Translations under genes and position numbers: made by a program
From: Devosia sp.
GTDB lineage: Bacteria; Pseudomonadota; Alphaproteobacteria; Rhizobiales; Devosiaceae
Assembly (NCBI GenBank): GCA_015234425.1
Contig: JADGNE010000030.1
Coordinates: 124,001 to 188,000, forward strand
Direction of reading: 5' to 3'
Length of the DNA stretch: 64,000 nucleotides
Part shown: positions 28,380-36,460 of the stretch, piece by piece
Position numbering within the stretch: the stretch's first letter is position 1
Layout: every line of letters starts with the position of its first letter
The notes under the pieces: model-generated
What the model was told of the DNA's origin: nothing
Database searches by the model: none
The model's input: only the letters and a program-made list of their open reading frames with translations

Positions 28380-28774
28380 TCTTCCACCGGGCAGCCGTCG
28401 ATCCAGCTGATAATGGCTTCGACTTCCTTGTCACGCAGGCTGCCGCTCGGAGGCATCTTGGTGCCAACGCCGCCAACGTCTTCGTGGGTGTTGAGGATCT
28501 TGTGCGCCAGATAGCTGAGCTTGGAGTCACCCGGGGTCACGCGGGGCATTTCCGGCAGTTCTTCGCTGGCGACATTGACCAGATAATCGTAGCCGCTGCC
28601 CTTCTGGAAGGACACGCCTGAGCCGGGAGAGGCGTCGTTGTGGCAGGCGGCGCACTTGCGGGCGACGATCGGCTCAACAGTGGCGGTGTAGGTGTCGAGG
28701 CACGCATTGGCCATCGCTGCGGAGCTGCCGAGAGCGAAGATGATTGCCGTTGCGGCAGTGCGGAGGGACTTCAT
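28376..28774 (-). CDS. Periplasmic c-type cytochrome
   Basis: 132 residues. A Sec signal peptide (about residues 1-23, cut near SSAAMA|NAC) is followed by a single class I haem c motif CAACH at 41-45 and the probable axial Met in TKMPPSG (Met107). The C-terminal region (VEAIISWIDGC) resembles the planctomycete-type or cytochrome c-like domain. It should carry electrons in the periplasm. It lies 68 bases downstream of a Tat-exported FAD dehydrogenase and is the likely electron acceptor. It overlaps the alpha/beta-fold gene by four bases. Confidence 0.88.
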   Translation of the reverse strand: MKSLRTAATAIIFALGSSAAMANACLDTYTATVEPIVARKCAACHNDASPGSGVSFQKGSGYDYLVNVASEELPEMPRVTPGDSKLSYLAHKILNTHEDVGGVGTKMPPSGSLRDKEVEAIISWIDGCPVEE

Positions 28775-28796
28775 GGGGAACTCCTAAATCTGTGAA

Positions 28797-28819
28797 CGGC
28801 TGCGCTTTGGGCGCAGCCG
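28797..28819 (-). promoter_or_regulatory. Stem-loop in the intergenic mRNA between flavoprotein and cytochrome genes
   Basis: CGGCTGCGC (28797-28805) pairs with GCGCAGCCG (28811-28819). No T-run follows, so it is not a classical terminator; it could stabilise the upstream message or lower expression of the distal genes. Confidence 0.5.
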
Positions 28820-28842
28820 CTGCAGTGTGGGTTTGTCAGGCC

Positions 28843-30552
28843 TTAGGCCTGGGAAGCGGCGTGCTGGCCGGCGAGATAGCCGAAGGTGATGCCGAGACCC
28901 AGTGTGCCGCCACCGCCGAGGTAGCTCTTGCCCGAAGGCGAGGCCGAGGCGTTGCCAGCGACGTAGAAGCCGGGGATCGGGCTGTCCTTGACGTCGAGAA
29001 CCTGACCATTGGTGTCGAACATCGGTCCACCCTTGGTGTCGAGCGTGCCGGCACCGAGAAGGATCGCGTAGTACGGACCGGTTTCCGAGATCGCGCCGAT
29101 GTAGGGGTTCTTGTTGCCCTTATCGACGGTGATGTAGTGGAAGTAGCCATCGATCGGCGCCTGGCCGCGACGGAAGTCCGTATCAACACCGGTTTCGGCG
29201 AAGCCGTTGTAGCGGGTGATGGTTTCCTGCAGGTTCGGCAGGAAGTTCTCGTCCAGCTTGTAGGTACCGATGCGCTCGGACAGGCTGTCGAAACGGGCCT
29301 GGATATTGGCGGCCAGTTCTTCGAGCGTATCGCCCTTGATCACGTGCTTTGGCAGGTCGGCGCCGACCTTGGGGATCTCGTAACCGCCGAACTCACGGGC
29401 ACCTTCGTCGAAGATGAAGATCTGGTAGAGGTTCGGGTAGTCACCGGTCCACTGGTCGTACACCTGGTGCGAACGGGTGCGCTCCGGGTAGACGTACTTT
29501 TCGTCGTACATGCGCTTGCCGAACTTGTTGACGGCAATCGAGCTGTCCCCACCAAGGAAGAACACGCCGCTCGGAACGCTCGAGAACTCGAGAACCTGTT
29601 CCAGAATGACCTGCTGGTTCCAGGCTTCGTTGAGGTTGCCCAGCTTCACGCCGAGTTCGGCGGACATGTTGATCAGGTCGCCTTCGTTGGTCGGAACGGC
29701 GCAACCACCGAGGACCGGCGTGCGCAGGAACTGGGTGCGCATATGCTGGTTGTGGGTGAAGCCGCCGGTACCGAAGATCACGCCCTTGGTGCCGCCGATA
29801 CGCTTGAGACCTTCTGGGGTCTCGACGTGCACGCCGATGACGCGGCCTTCTTCGTTGCGGACAATTTTGACCACACGGTTCTCGGTGCGGATTTCCGCGC
29901 CATTGTCTTCGGCGTAGATCGACATGAAGTCGACCATGTCGGCACCGCTGCCGTTCTTGCCATCGACATTGACTGCCAGCTGACGGCCCAGGATCTGACC
30001 GTTTTCAGCAATCTGGCCATGGTAGTCGGGAGCAGGCTTGCCGTCCCAGGAGGTGAAGACCTTGGCGGGAAGGGCGCCAACTTCGTCGAGCTTCTCAAAC
30101 ACCGGTGCGGCGTTTTCCCAGAAGGCGTTGAGCTGGGCCCAGTGATGGTCGGTCATGCCGAAGGTCGGGCTCTTGTCATTGTAGAGCTCGGGGAAGGACA
30201 CCCTGGCGACATAGCGCAGGAAGGTGTCCTTGTCGTCGGTCTGGCCGAATTCGGCCATCCACTTGTTGTTCGGCACCCAGGAGCCGCCGCCGGACTTGCC
30301 GGTGGTGCCGCCGATGAAAGCTGCCTTTTCCAGGATAACGACGCTCGCGCCGCCGTGCAGGGCGCCGATGGCCGCGGCCAGGGACGCGCCACCGGAACCG
30401 GCGACAACGACGTCGAATTCTTCATCCCACTGGTTTTCCTGCGCATTGGCAGCAGTAACCGTGACTGCACCGAGTGCAGTGGAGGCGGCGCCCATACCTG
30501 CGGCGGCCATAAATGCGCGACGAGATACGCGGCTCTTTTCGTTAGTCGACAA
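28843..30552 (-). CDS. Tat-exported FAD-dependent dehydrogenase (3-ketosteroid dehydrogenase/fumarate-reductase-like)
   Basis: 569 residues. A twin-arginine signal, VSRRAFMAAAGMGAA, is followed by a short Ala-rich h-region and a cut near TAANAQ. The FAD_binding_2 domain then begins with FDVVVAGSGGASLAAAIGA, and the second half contains GVIFGTGGFTHN and the C-terminal SYLGGGGTLGLGITFGY, where a Tyr-x-x-x-Gly pair matches that of Delta1-ketosteroid dehydrogenases. The TTG at 30552 is chosen as start because AGGGAG lies 6 bases upstream and directly gives the Tat signal; an extension to a farther upstream start would hide it. Substrate unknown. Cytochrome c gene follows; divergent MarR. Confidence 0.85.
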   Translation of the reverse strand: MSTNEKSRVSRRAFMAAAGMGAASTALGAVTVTAANAQENQWDEEFDVVVAGSGGASLAAAIGALHGGASVVILEKAAFIGGTTGKSGGGSWVPNNKWMAEFGQTDDKDTFLRYVARVSFPELYNDKSPTFGMTDHHWAQLNAFWENAAPVFEKLDEVGALPAKVFTSWDGKPAPDYHGQIAENGQILGRQLAVNVDGKNGSGADMVDFMSIYAEDNGAEIRTENRVVKIVRNEEGRVIGVHVETPEGLKRIGGTKGVIFGTGGFTHNQHMRTQFLRTPVLGGCAVPTNEGDLINMSAELGVKLGNLNEAWNQQVILEQVLEFSSVPSGVFFLGGDSSIAVNKFGKRMYDEKYVYPERTRSHQVYDQWTGDYPNLYQIFIFDEGAREFGGYEIPKVGADLPKHVIKGDTLEELAANIQARFDSLSERIGTYKLDENFLPNLQETITRYNGFAETGVDTDFRRGQAPIDGYFHYITVDKGNKNPYIGAISETGPYYAILLGAGTLDTKGGPMFDTNGQVLDVKDSPIPGFYVAGNASASPSGKSYLGGGGTLGLGITFGYLAGQHAASQA

Positions 30553-30607
30553 AGCAGTCTCCCTGCATGCGTTGTTGTAGTCGGGCGGGTAAATACCGGA
30601 CCCGAGG

Positions 30608-30627
30608 TTTGTATGCAAGGATACGAA
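30608..30627. promoter_or_regulatory. Imperfect 20-bp dyad, candidate MarR operator
   Basis: TTTGTAT (30608-30614) and ATACGAA (30621-30627) form an inverted repeat with one mismatch, spacer GCAAGG. It lies between the divergent flavoprotein and MarR genes, in the size range of MarR-family sites. Confidence 0.5.
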
Positions 30628-30702
30628 TGTGTCGGAACCTTGCTTTGATCCATCTGTTGAGGAGCAGGGTAAAATTGGTGTAACGGAAGGGACAAACGCG
30701 AG

Positions 30703-31203
30703 GTGACGACAGTGGCAAATCCCTCCCAGACCGATGCGCACGAGCAGAGGCTGAATGTGCGCGCGGACGCGCTTTATCGCGTCCACGAAGTGTCGCGACT
30801 GATCAGCAGTCATTTCGATCAGCTTGTGGCGGAGCACGGGATTACCCGAGCGCAATGGACCGCGATAATGCATATCAGCCAAAACTCCGGCGCGTCGCAG
30901 AGCCAGATGGCGGAGATCATGCAGATGGGGCGCGCCGCGGCGGGCAAAATGTTCGATCGCCTCGAAGAAAAAGGCTGGATCGAACGGCGGGATGATCCCG
31001 ATGACAGCCGGCTCCGCCGCGTCTATGCGCGCAACGAAATCGCGCCCCTGCAAGACGTTATCCCCGACGCTGCGGCAAAATTATACGATGTCTTCTACGC
31101 TGGCCTGAGTGACCAGCAGGTCAATGAGCTGCACCATACGCTCACGACCATGATCGACAATGCCCGGTCATCGGTGCGGCAGGGGGCTGTCGACGGGAGC
31201 TAA
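30703..31203 (+). CDS. MarR family transcriptional regulator
   Basis: 166 residues with a winged helix-turn-helix: ITRAQWTAIMHI (helices before the DNA reader), QSQMAEIMQMGRAAAGKMFDRLEEKGWIERRDDPDDSRLRRVY (reader helix and wing with the standard D-x-R motif). Dimerisation helices lie at both ends. It is divergent from the Tat flavoprotein operon across a 150-base gap holding a dyad, so it probably represses that operon and itself, released by a small aromatic or oxidant ligand. GTG 30703 is the annotated start; GTG 30712 has better spacing from CGAGG. The 3' end overlaps the methyltransferase gene on the other strand by 36 bases. Confidence 0.9.
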   Translation: MTTVANPSQTDAHEQRLNVRADALYRVHEVSRLISSHFDQLVAEHGITRAQWTAIMHISQNSGASQSQMAEIMQMGRAAAGKMFDRLEEKGWIERRDDPDDSRLRRVYARNEIAPLQDVIPDAAAKLYDVFYAGLSDQQVNELHHTLTTMIDNARSSVRQGAVDGS

Positions 31204-31935
31204 TCCCGTCCGGTGGGCCGGTGCAGTCGCCAGTCCTGGCAGCCGCACAAACCGCTCCGCTCTTTTTCGGCGCGGGATAGCGGGGAAGGCCTCCTTGCGG
31301 GCCCGTACACAGATGACGCCGCTCATCGCCGGGCCGAACAAACGACCCATTCGTTCGAAGAGACGCGTCGAGCGCAGGACCAGAGACATCCGCACGGGCG
31401 GCACGAAGAGAGCGTCCCGCCAGGCTTCAGGCACGAAACTGTGATCGCGGAGGAGCTTTTCGAGCTGTCCCGCGGAATAGGGATTGCCCTGGCCGAAGGG
31501 ATTGTCGTCCCGCTGGGCCCAGATGCCCCGCCGACGGGGCACGACAAGCAGCAGATGACCATTGGGCGCGGTGATGCGCCAGAGCTCACGCATCAGCTCT
31601 TCGGCGTCGGCGACGTGCTCGAGGGCGTGGACGGCGATGGTCAGATCCACCGCCGAATCGGTCAGCGGCATTTCCAGCGGATCGCAGAGCACGGTGTGCG
31701 AGGGGCCTTCGCGCGGCCAGGCCGAGGCGCCCTGACGCGCCGGCATGAAGGCCAGCACGCGTTCTGCCCGCTCGAGCGCAAAGCGCATATATGGCGTTGC
31801 AAAACCAAGGCCCATGACGCGTTTTCCGCCGAGATCGCCGGCCAGAGCGATGACGTTCTCGCGCACGAGTGTCCGGGAGATCCGGCCCAGGGGTGATCGG
31901 TAAAATGCAATCAGGCGCGAGACATCGCTGGTCAT
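31168..31935 (-). CDS. SAM-dependent methyltransferase (Methyltransf_11)
   Basis: 255 residues. The fold has a slightly degenerate motif I (KRVMGLGFATPYMRFAL), then LDPLEMPLTDSAVDLTIAVHALEHV, the common motif II/III region, and LLLVVPRRRG. The glycine-rich loop of motif I is GLGFATP, less canonical than E/D-x-G-x-G-x-G, so catalysis is likely but the match is not perfect. It is divergent from gloB (117-base gap), an arrangement I recall from other alphaproteobacteria. The long Arg-rich C-terminus is not typical of the core fold. Substrate unknown. Confidence 0.82.
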   Translation of the reverse strand: MTSDVSRLIAFYRSPLGRISRTLVRENVIALAGDLGGKRVMGLGFATPYMRFALERAERVLAFMPARQGASAWPREGPSHTVLCDPLEMPLTDSAVDLTIAVHALEHVADAEELMRELWRITAPNGHLLLVVPRRRGIWAQRDDNPFGQGNPYSAGQLEKLLRDHSFVPEAWRDALFVPPVRMSLVLRSTRLFERMGRLFGPAMSGVICVRARKEAFPAIPRRKRAERFVRLPGLATAPAHRTGLAPVDSPLPHR

Positions 31936-32052
31936 GGCAGCAATCTAGCCAAAGCCTGGCGGGCTTGTCCAATGGGTGGTTGTCATCGGCGAGGCCGTTG
32001 CCTAGCTTCGGGCCAATTCGCCGAACAAGTTAGAAAGACAGGAGTTTTCGTT

Positions 32053-32820
32053 ATGGCATCGATCGTGGATGTGTTTCCCGCCCGCAGCGATAATTATGGG
32101 TATCTGGTGCATGACGAGGCCAGCGGCCGGACCGCCGCGATCGACGCACCCGAGGCAGCAGCTATCCGCAACGCCCTGCAGCGCCGGGGTTGGACGCTCA
32201 CCGATATCCTGATCACTCACCACCATATCGATCATGTTGAAGCGATTGCCGAATTGAAGGCGGCGTTTGGTGCCCGGGTCGTCGGGCCGCGTGACGAGGC
32301 CGATAAAATTGAAGGGCTCGATGAGCTGGTGGGTGATGGCGATGTCGTCGAGCTGGGCGAGACGAATTTTGCCGTGATGGCGGCGCCGGGCCATACGCTG
32401 GGCCATATCGTCTTCCACGAAGCCGATGGAAAGCACCTTTTCTCGGCCGATGCGCTGTTCTCGCTGGGCGTGGGACGCATGTTCGAGGGGACGCCGGGTC
32501 CGATGTGGGAAGGCGTGCGTCGCCTGCGGGAGCTTCCGGACGATACTCTGGTCTATTGCGGGCACGAATACACTGAATCCAATGCGAAATTTGCTCTGAG
32601 CATCGACCCGGACAATGAAGCGCTGAAGGTGCGTGCGGCCGAGGTGATGGCCCTGCGCGCTGACGGAAAGCCGACCATTCCGTTCAACCTTGGCGAGGAC
32701 AAGAAGGCCAACCCGTTCCTGCGGGCCGATGCGCCGGAGCTGGCAAAGGTCTATGGGCTCGAAGGAAAAGATGCGGGCGAGGTGTTTGGCGCTATCCGAA
32801 AGGGCAAGGACAACTTCTGA
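32053..32820 (+). CDS. gloB: Hydroxyacylglutathione hydrolase (glyoxalase II)
   Basis: Hydrolyses S-lactoylglutathione to lactate and glutathione, the second step of methylglyoxal removal. 255 residues, standard length. The metallo-beta-lactamase metal motif THHHIDH lies at residues 55-61, with further ligands in APGHTLGHI and YCGHEYT. The C-terminal substrate-binding part includes NPFLRAD. ATG 32053 sits 7-8 bases after AGGAG, so the longer upstream frame is rejected. It pairs with mgsA (3.2 kb) as the other end of methylglyoxal metabolism in this window. Confidence 0.95.
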   Translation: MASIVDVFPARSDNYGYLVHDEASGRTAAIDAPEAAAIRNALQRRGWTLTDILITHHHIDHVEAIAELKAAFGARVVGPRDEADKIEGLDELVGDGDVVELGETNFAVMAAPGHTLGHIVFHEADGKHLFSADALFSLGVGRMFEGTPGPMWEGVRRLRELPDDTLVYCGHEYTESNAKFALSIDPDNEALKVRAAEVMALRADGKPTIPFNLGEDKKANPFLRADAPELAKVYGLEGKDAGEVFGAIRKGKDNF

Positions 32821-32918
32821 GGCCCAAGGCGAATCAATAAAATTGCAGGCAACCAAAATTGCAAGGTCCGCATTGGGCCTTGCAGGGTGCCGGAGCTGTA
32901 ACTTTTGGGTCGCAATTC

Positions 32919-32935
32919 GTTAACAGACTGTTAAC
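32919..32935. promoter_or_regulatory. Perfect 17-bp palindrome matching the CtrA consensus TTAA-N7-TTAA
   Basis: GTTAACAG-A-CTGTTAAC; within it TTAA (32920-32923), seven bases CAGACTG, and TTAAC (32931-32935). CtrA in alphaproteobacteria binds TTAA-N7-TTAA(C). It lies 95 bases upstream of a small gene. Confidence 0.6.
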
Positions 32936-33029
32936 ATCTGGCACGCGCCTTGCTCCTTATGGGGCAAAGGGATGGCTCGAATGTTCCAAAGCGGGACGGT
33001 CGAGCCAAAACAGGACAGGCGAGCCCAGA

Positions 33030-33281
33030 ATGCCCGACTACGAAACAGATCGTCCAGGAATGCCCGTGCCGCTCACCATCACGCTGGAGCGGCCGTCGCT
33101 CGCGCGTTCGGCGCCGAGTGCCGCATTTGTGAGCCAGTTGCTGGCTGAGCGGGATCGCCTGCCGCCGCAGCGCGAGCGGCGCACGGCGAGTCTTGATCGG
33201 GCGTTGGGCGCCTATGCCCAGGGCGGGCGAATCACCCAGCGGCGCATGCCGCAGGGTTTTCGAAAGATGGTCATGGCCTGA
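33030..33281 (+). CDS. Hypothetical protein, possible CtrA-controlled
   Basis: 83 residues, rich in Arg and Pro: MPDYETDRPGMPVPLTITLE, a central RERRTASLDRALGAYAQGGR, and a basic C-terminus MPQGFRKMVMA. No transmembrane segment or signal. I do not recognise the family. ATG 33030 is preferred over an upstream open frame because that stretch is intergenic in composition. It has a promoter-proximal CtrA-type palindrome and its own terminator, which support a real, cell-cycle-linked gene. Confidence 0.65.
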   Translation: MPDYETDRPGMPVPLTITLERPSLARSAPSAAFVSQLLAERDRLPPQRERRTASLDRALGAYAQGGRITQRRMPQGFRKMVMA

Positions 33282-33284
33282 GGC

Positions 33285-33313
33285 AGGCGCGGTTCGGGAA
33301 CCGCGCCTTTTTT
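33285..33313 (+). terminator. Rho-independent terminator after the 83-residue gene
   Basis: 11-bp stem AGGCGCGGTTC/GAACCGCGCCT (33285-33308), tight loop, then TTTTTT. Strong. Confidence 0.92.
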
Positions 33314-33326
33314 CTGCCTGCTGCGC

Positions 33327-33776
33327 TCAGTTCATCGAAACGTCGCGGCTGGCGCTGGTGATCGAGACGGTGAAACCGGCGACCACATCGATCAGGCTCA
33401 TCACCATGAGCAGGAAGAACACCGAGCTCGAGGCGGCACCGACGAGCAGGAACTCCACGAGGAAGACGACAAAAACCACCATTGAGAGCATGTGCTCGAT
33501 GATGGAGTTGCGCGCCGTTCCGGTCGACTTCAGCACTTCAAAGAACAGCAGTACGATGCCGAGAACGAGCAGCAGGTCGCCTGCCGTAATCGCCCATGGC
33601 ATGCCCGAGGGCATGGGCAGGGAGAAGAGACCAAAAATCCAGTTGGCCGGATTGCCGCCGAAGAACAGGAAGACAATCAGGTTGTAGAGCACCAGAGGGA
33701 TGACCAGCAGCGGCACAACAAAATTGCTGCTGCGGCGGGTTGCTGGGCGGCTGGGCAGGATGACGGTCTCAGTCAT
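33327..33776 (-). CDS. Four-helix hypothetical membrane protein
   Basis: 149 residues. After a short basic N-terminus (MTETVILPSRPATRR) come four hydrophobic segments: about 18-42, 56-81, 90-110 and 118-140. No catalytic motif or known family signature is visible. The start at 33776 is preferred to the upstream ATG because GGAGAG lies 7 bases ahead. It sits downstream of a DoxX-like gene on the same strand with a 111-base gap, so they may be cotranscribed. Function unknown. Confidence 0.75.
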   Translation of the reverse strand: MTETVILPSRPATRRSSNFVVPLLVIPLVLYNLIVFLFFGGNPANWIFGLFSLPMPSGMPWAITAGDLLLVLGIVLLFFEVLKSTGTARNSIIEHMLSMVVFVVFLVEFLLVGAASSSVFFLLMVMSLIDVVAGFTVSITSASRDVSMN

Positions 33777-33887
33777 GGGAAGGCTCTCCGATAGGAGACG
33801 CACCTTGCCAGAGGAACTTGGCGGGCGGAAGGGGAGCCTCGGGCGGTTTGCGCCGCCCGTGACATTCTCCTCCTGTGCGAAAGTAAG

Positions 33888-34292
33888 TCAGCCTTCCGGA
33901 GAGAACGAGAGCGCGCGCGGCACATTGGGTGAGGGTTTCCTGCGGGCGGCGTTCTGGGTGAGAAACGAAACCGCGGCGAGCACGAGGCCCAAGAGGGCGG
34001 GGAAATAGCCGCCATCGCCAACGTTGATATGGGCGGATGCAGCGAGCAGCAGGTGGAAGAGGATACCGGCGTAGGCCAGGTCGCTGAGGCCCACCGAGAC
34101 ACGGCTCAGGATGGCGAGCGGCGCGGCAATTTTTGCGACAATCAGCAGCGAGACCAGATAGGCCGGATAGCCGAAGGCGGCAAACCCCTCTTCGATCGTG
34201 GGCCGCTGGAAGAGATACATGACTGCGCCCGAAGCGTAGATCAGGCAGAGGAGGGTCGTGCTGACCCAATAAGCAATCTTGGCAGGTTTCAC
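33888..34292 (-). CDS. DoxX-like family membrane protein
   Basis: 134 residues, four hydrophobic segments with the DoxX_2-type pattern: MYLFQRPTIEEGFAAFGYPAYLVSLLIVAKI and SVGLSDLAYAGILFHLLLAASAHI. Family members are small quinone- or redox-linked membrane proteins of uncertain role. The start is GTG 34292 (VKPAKIAYW), 9 bases after AAGGGG; the frame is open much further upstream but in sequence antisense to the next gene. The upstream gene is a diguanylate cyclase in the same orientation, 146 bases away. Confidence 0.75.
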   Translation of the reverse strand: MKPAKIAYWVSTTLLCLIYASGAVMYLFQRPTIEEGFAAFGYPAYLVSLLIVAKIAAPLAILSRVSVGLSDLAYAGILFHLLLAASAHINVGDGGYFPALLGLVLAAVSFLTQNAARRKPSPNVPRALSFSPEG

Positions 34293-34438
34293 TGTGCAAG
34301 CCCCTTTGCATCGTCGGCCGCCCGACGCGGCGTGCCGTGTCCGATGATGACAGACTAGGTCAGGGCAGGTCGAGAGGGCTGGCGGGCCTGGTGCGGCGCT
34401 TGCGGCCCTCAGTGCTTCGGCCGATATGCCGCGATTTC

Positions 34439-35653
34439 TCAGGCGGGCAGGGAGGCGGTGATATCGGCGTTTTCGCGAGAGGGCTGGGGCGGAAACACGC
34501 GGTTTCGGCCGAGGCGCTTGGCCTGATAGAGGGCGTCGTCGGCGACGGACAGCAGCGTCGATGCAGGAGCGGTGCGAGTGTCTATCTCGGCAGCGCCCAG
34601 ACTGGCAGTGATGACCCCGCTGGGGTCGCTGCTGTGCCGATGCGGTATGGCAGCATCGCGAATGGCGAGGCGAATGTCTTCGGCGAGGCTGACCACCTGG
34701 GCAATGGAGGCATCGGGAAGCAACACCAGGATTTCCTCGCCGCCATAGCGGAAGGCTTCGCCGCTGGTGCCAATGACATCGCGCACGATCTGGCTGACGC
34801 GGCGTAGGCACTGGTCGCCGGCGATGTGACCATGGGTGTCGTTGTAGAGCTTGAAGTGATCGATATCGAGCATAATCGCCGCGAGGCGGCCAGCGCCGGT
34901 GGGTCGGGTCCACAACTGGTCGAGGCGGAGGGACAGAGCGCGCCGGTTGTTGAGGCCGGTGAGGTCGTCATGCTCACTCTGGTGGCGCAGCTGCGCCGCC
35001 AGCATGCCGTTCTGCAGGTGCTGCAGGAAATTGCGCCGGGCAGCGCGCTCCATGGCAAACGCCGCCAGCACGAGGAAGGCGGTGAAGGTGACGTAGAAGG
35101 TGATTATGCCACTATAGGTGACATCGTCGAAACTTCCATTGAGTGCGGTGGTGACGAGCTGAATGGCCAGAATGCCTATGCAGCCTGTGAGCACGGCGTA
35201 GAAACGCGGCCGTAGCAGCACGACCATGAACAACAGCGTGCTGACTGTGCCGGTCTGATAGGCATAGGCATAGTCGCTCTGGGTAACTGCCAGCACGCCC
35301 ATGGGCAGGATGGCACCCAGCAGGCCGACGCCAACCGACAGCCCCTCGTAGAGCAAAGCGCTGGGAAAGAGGCGCATCAGGATGATGACGGCGATGCCAT
35401 AGGGCAGGAATATGCCGAAGCGCAGGACGAACAGCAGCTCGGCATTGGCGGCCATCATGGTCTGATCGCCGAGATAGGCGAGGCAGTAGAACATCGTGCC
35501 CACGGTCGCCCAGATCGGCACCATGGGGGCGCGCTGATCGAGGTAGGTGCGCAGATAGGCCGCTTCCAGAGCACGCGGAAACCTCAGGCGTAGCCCCTTC
35601 TGGCCGAGCGCGCGTTCGACGTCTTGCTGGTCTGGAGGCTGCTCGGCGGACAT
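34439..35653 (-). CDS. Membrane-bound diguanylate cyclase (GGDEF)
   Basis: 404 residues. Six hydrophobic helices (about 48-203) form an N-terminal membrane sensor of unknown ligand; a GGDEF domain follows from about residue 222. The active-site motif is GGEEI (304-308), and the substrate-binding strand is AAIMLDIDHFKLYND. The cyclase makes c-di-GMP, a motile-to-sessile switch signal. No RxxD inhibitory site is visible upstream of the GGEEI, so feedback inhibition may be absent. It is divergent from mgtC across about 200 bases. Confidence 0.9.
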   Translation of the reverse strand: MSAEQPPDQQDVERALGQKGLRLRFPRALEAAYLRTYLDQRAPMVPIWATVGTMFYCLAYLGDQTMMAANAELLFVLRFGIFLPYGIAVIILMRLFPSALLYEGLSVGVGLLGAILPMGVLAVTQSDYAYAYQTGTVSTLLFMVVLLRPRFYAVLTGCIGILAIQLVTTALNGSFDDVTYSGIITFYVTFTAFLVLAAFAMERAARRNFLQHLQNGMLAAQLRHQSEHDDLTGLNNRRALSLRLDQLWTRPTGAGRLAAIMLDIDHFKLYNDTHGHIAGDQCLRRVSQIVRDVIGTSGEAFRYGGEEILVLLPDASIAQVVSLAEDIRLAIRDAAIPHRHSSDPSGVITASLGAAEIDTRTAPASTLLSVADDALYQAKRLGRNRVFPPQPSRENADITASLPA

Positions 35654-35852
35654 GGTTCTAAAAATAGTCAGGCTGAAATCGTCTTCGTCAAATCACTGTC
35701 GCCATTGTCGCGCGAATGGGCGCGGAAGGCCACAGATCGTTCCATGATCGTCACAGGATCGGCGTAATCGGCCAAAAACACTAACCGAGTTAATGGGAAC
35801 TTCCCCTTCACGCTGGTGTTACCGATGCAGTCGTGAACAGGGCGAGATAGAG

Positions 35853-36377
35853 ATGAACCCATTCCTGGACATATGGAACGACGTGGCGACGTCGTTCGAA
35901 GCCACGCCGCCGCTGGTCGCGGCCGCGCGCTTGATTGTGGCAGTGGTACTGGGCGGTCTGATCGGGTTCGAGCGGGAGGTGAACTCCCGCAGCGCGGGCC
36001 TGCGCACCCATATCCTGATTTCGATGGGAGCGTGCCTGTTTGCCCTGCTCGCCTTCGAGATCATCGAGTTTTCGGCCGATATCGAGGGCGAGCACTCTGC
36101 CGACCCGCTGCGCCTCATCAGTTCAGTGACCTCGGGTGTGGCCTTCCTGGCTGCCGGCTCGATCATGGTGTCGGGTGGCAAGGTGATGGGGCTGACCACC
36201 GGGGCCGGGATGTGGATGGCGGGCGCCATCGGCCTGGCCTGCGGCATTGGCAAGATCGGGCTCGCCGCGATGGCCTGCGTCCTGGTGTTGATCACGCTCT
36301 CGGTCATCGGGGCGCTCAAGAAGAAGACGCTGGAGGATGAAGAGGGCGCGACAGAGACGGGGGCCGACGCGCGCTGA
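35853..36377 (+). CDS. MgtC/SapB family membrane protein
   Basis: 174 residues with about five transmembrane segments: the core MgtC motif is GGLIGFEREVNSRSAGLRTH, followed by ILISMGACLFALLAF, SGVAFLAAGSIMVSG and GLTTGAGMWMAGAIGLACG. Members of the family are implicated in Mg2+ limitation and F1Fo-ATPase control in pathogens; in free-living bacteria the role is uncertain. ATG 35853 gives MNPFLDIWND. The gene has a short 3' acidic tail. It is probably independent of the VOC gene downstream (gap of 83 bases). Confidence 0.9.
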   Translation: MNPFLDIWNDVATSFEATPPLVAAARLIVAVVLGGLIGFEREVNSRSAGLRTHILISMGACLFALLAFEIIEFSADIEGEHSADPLRLISSVTSGVAFLAAGSIMVSGGKVMGLTTGAGMWMAGAIGLACGIGKIGLAAMACVLVLITLSVIGALKKKTLEDEEGATETGADAR

Positions 36378-36460
36378 TGCGTGTCGAACTGCGTTCGAGT
36401 GCTTCGTCGTGAGGACGGAACGCCCGGCCGTGTCCTGACCGGGCGATGAGGAGACGGCCC

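Noticed and set aside
28744..30648. 634-codon plus-strand frame opposite the flavoprotein and cytochrome genes
   Set aside because: Antisense to genes with a clear Tat signal and haem motif.
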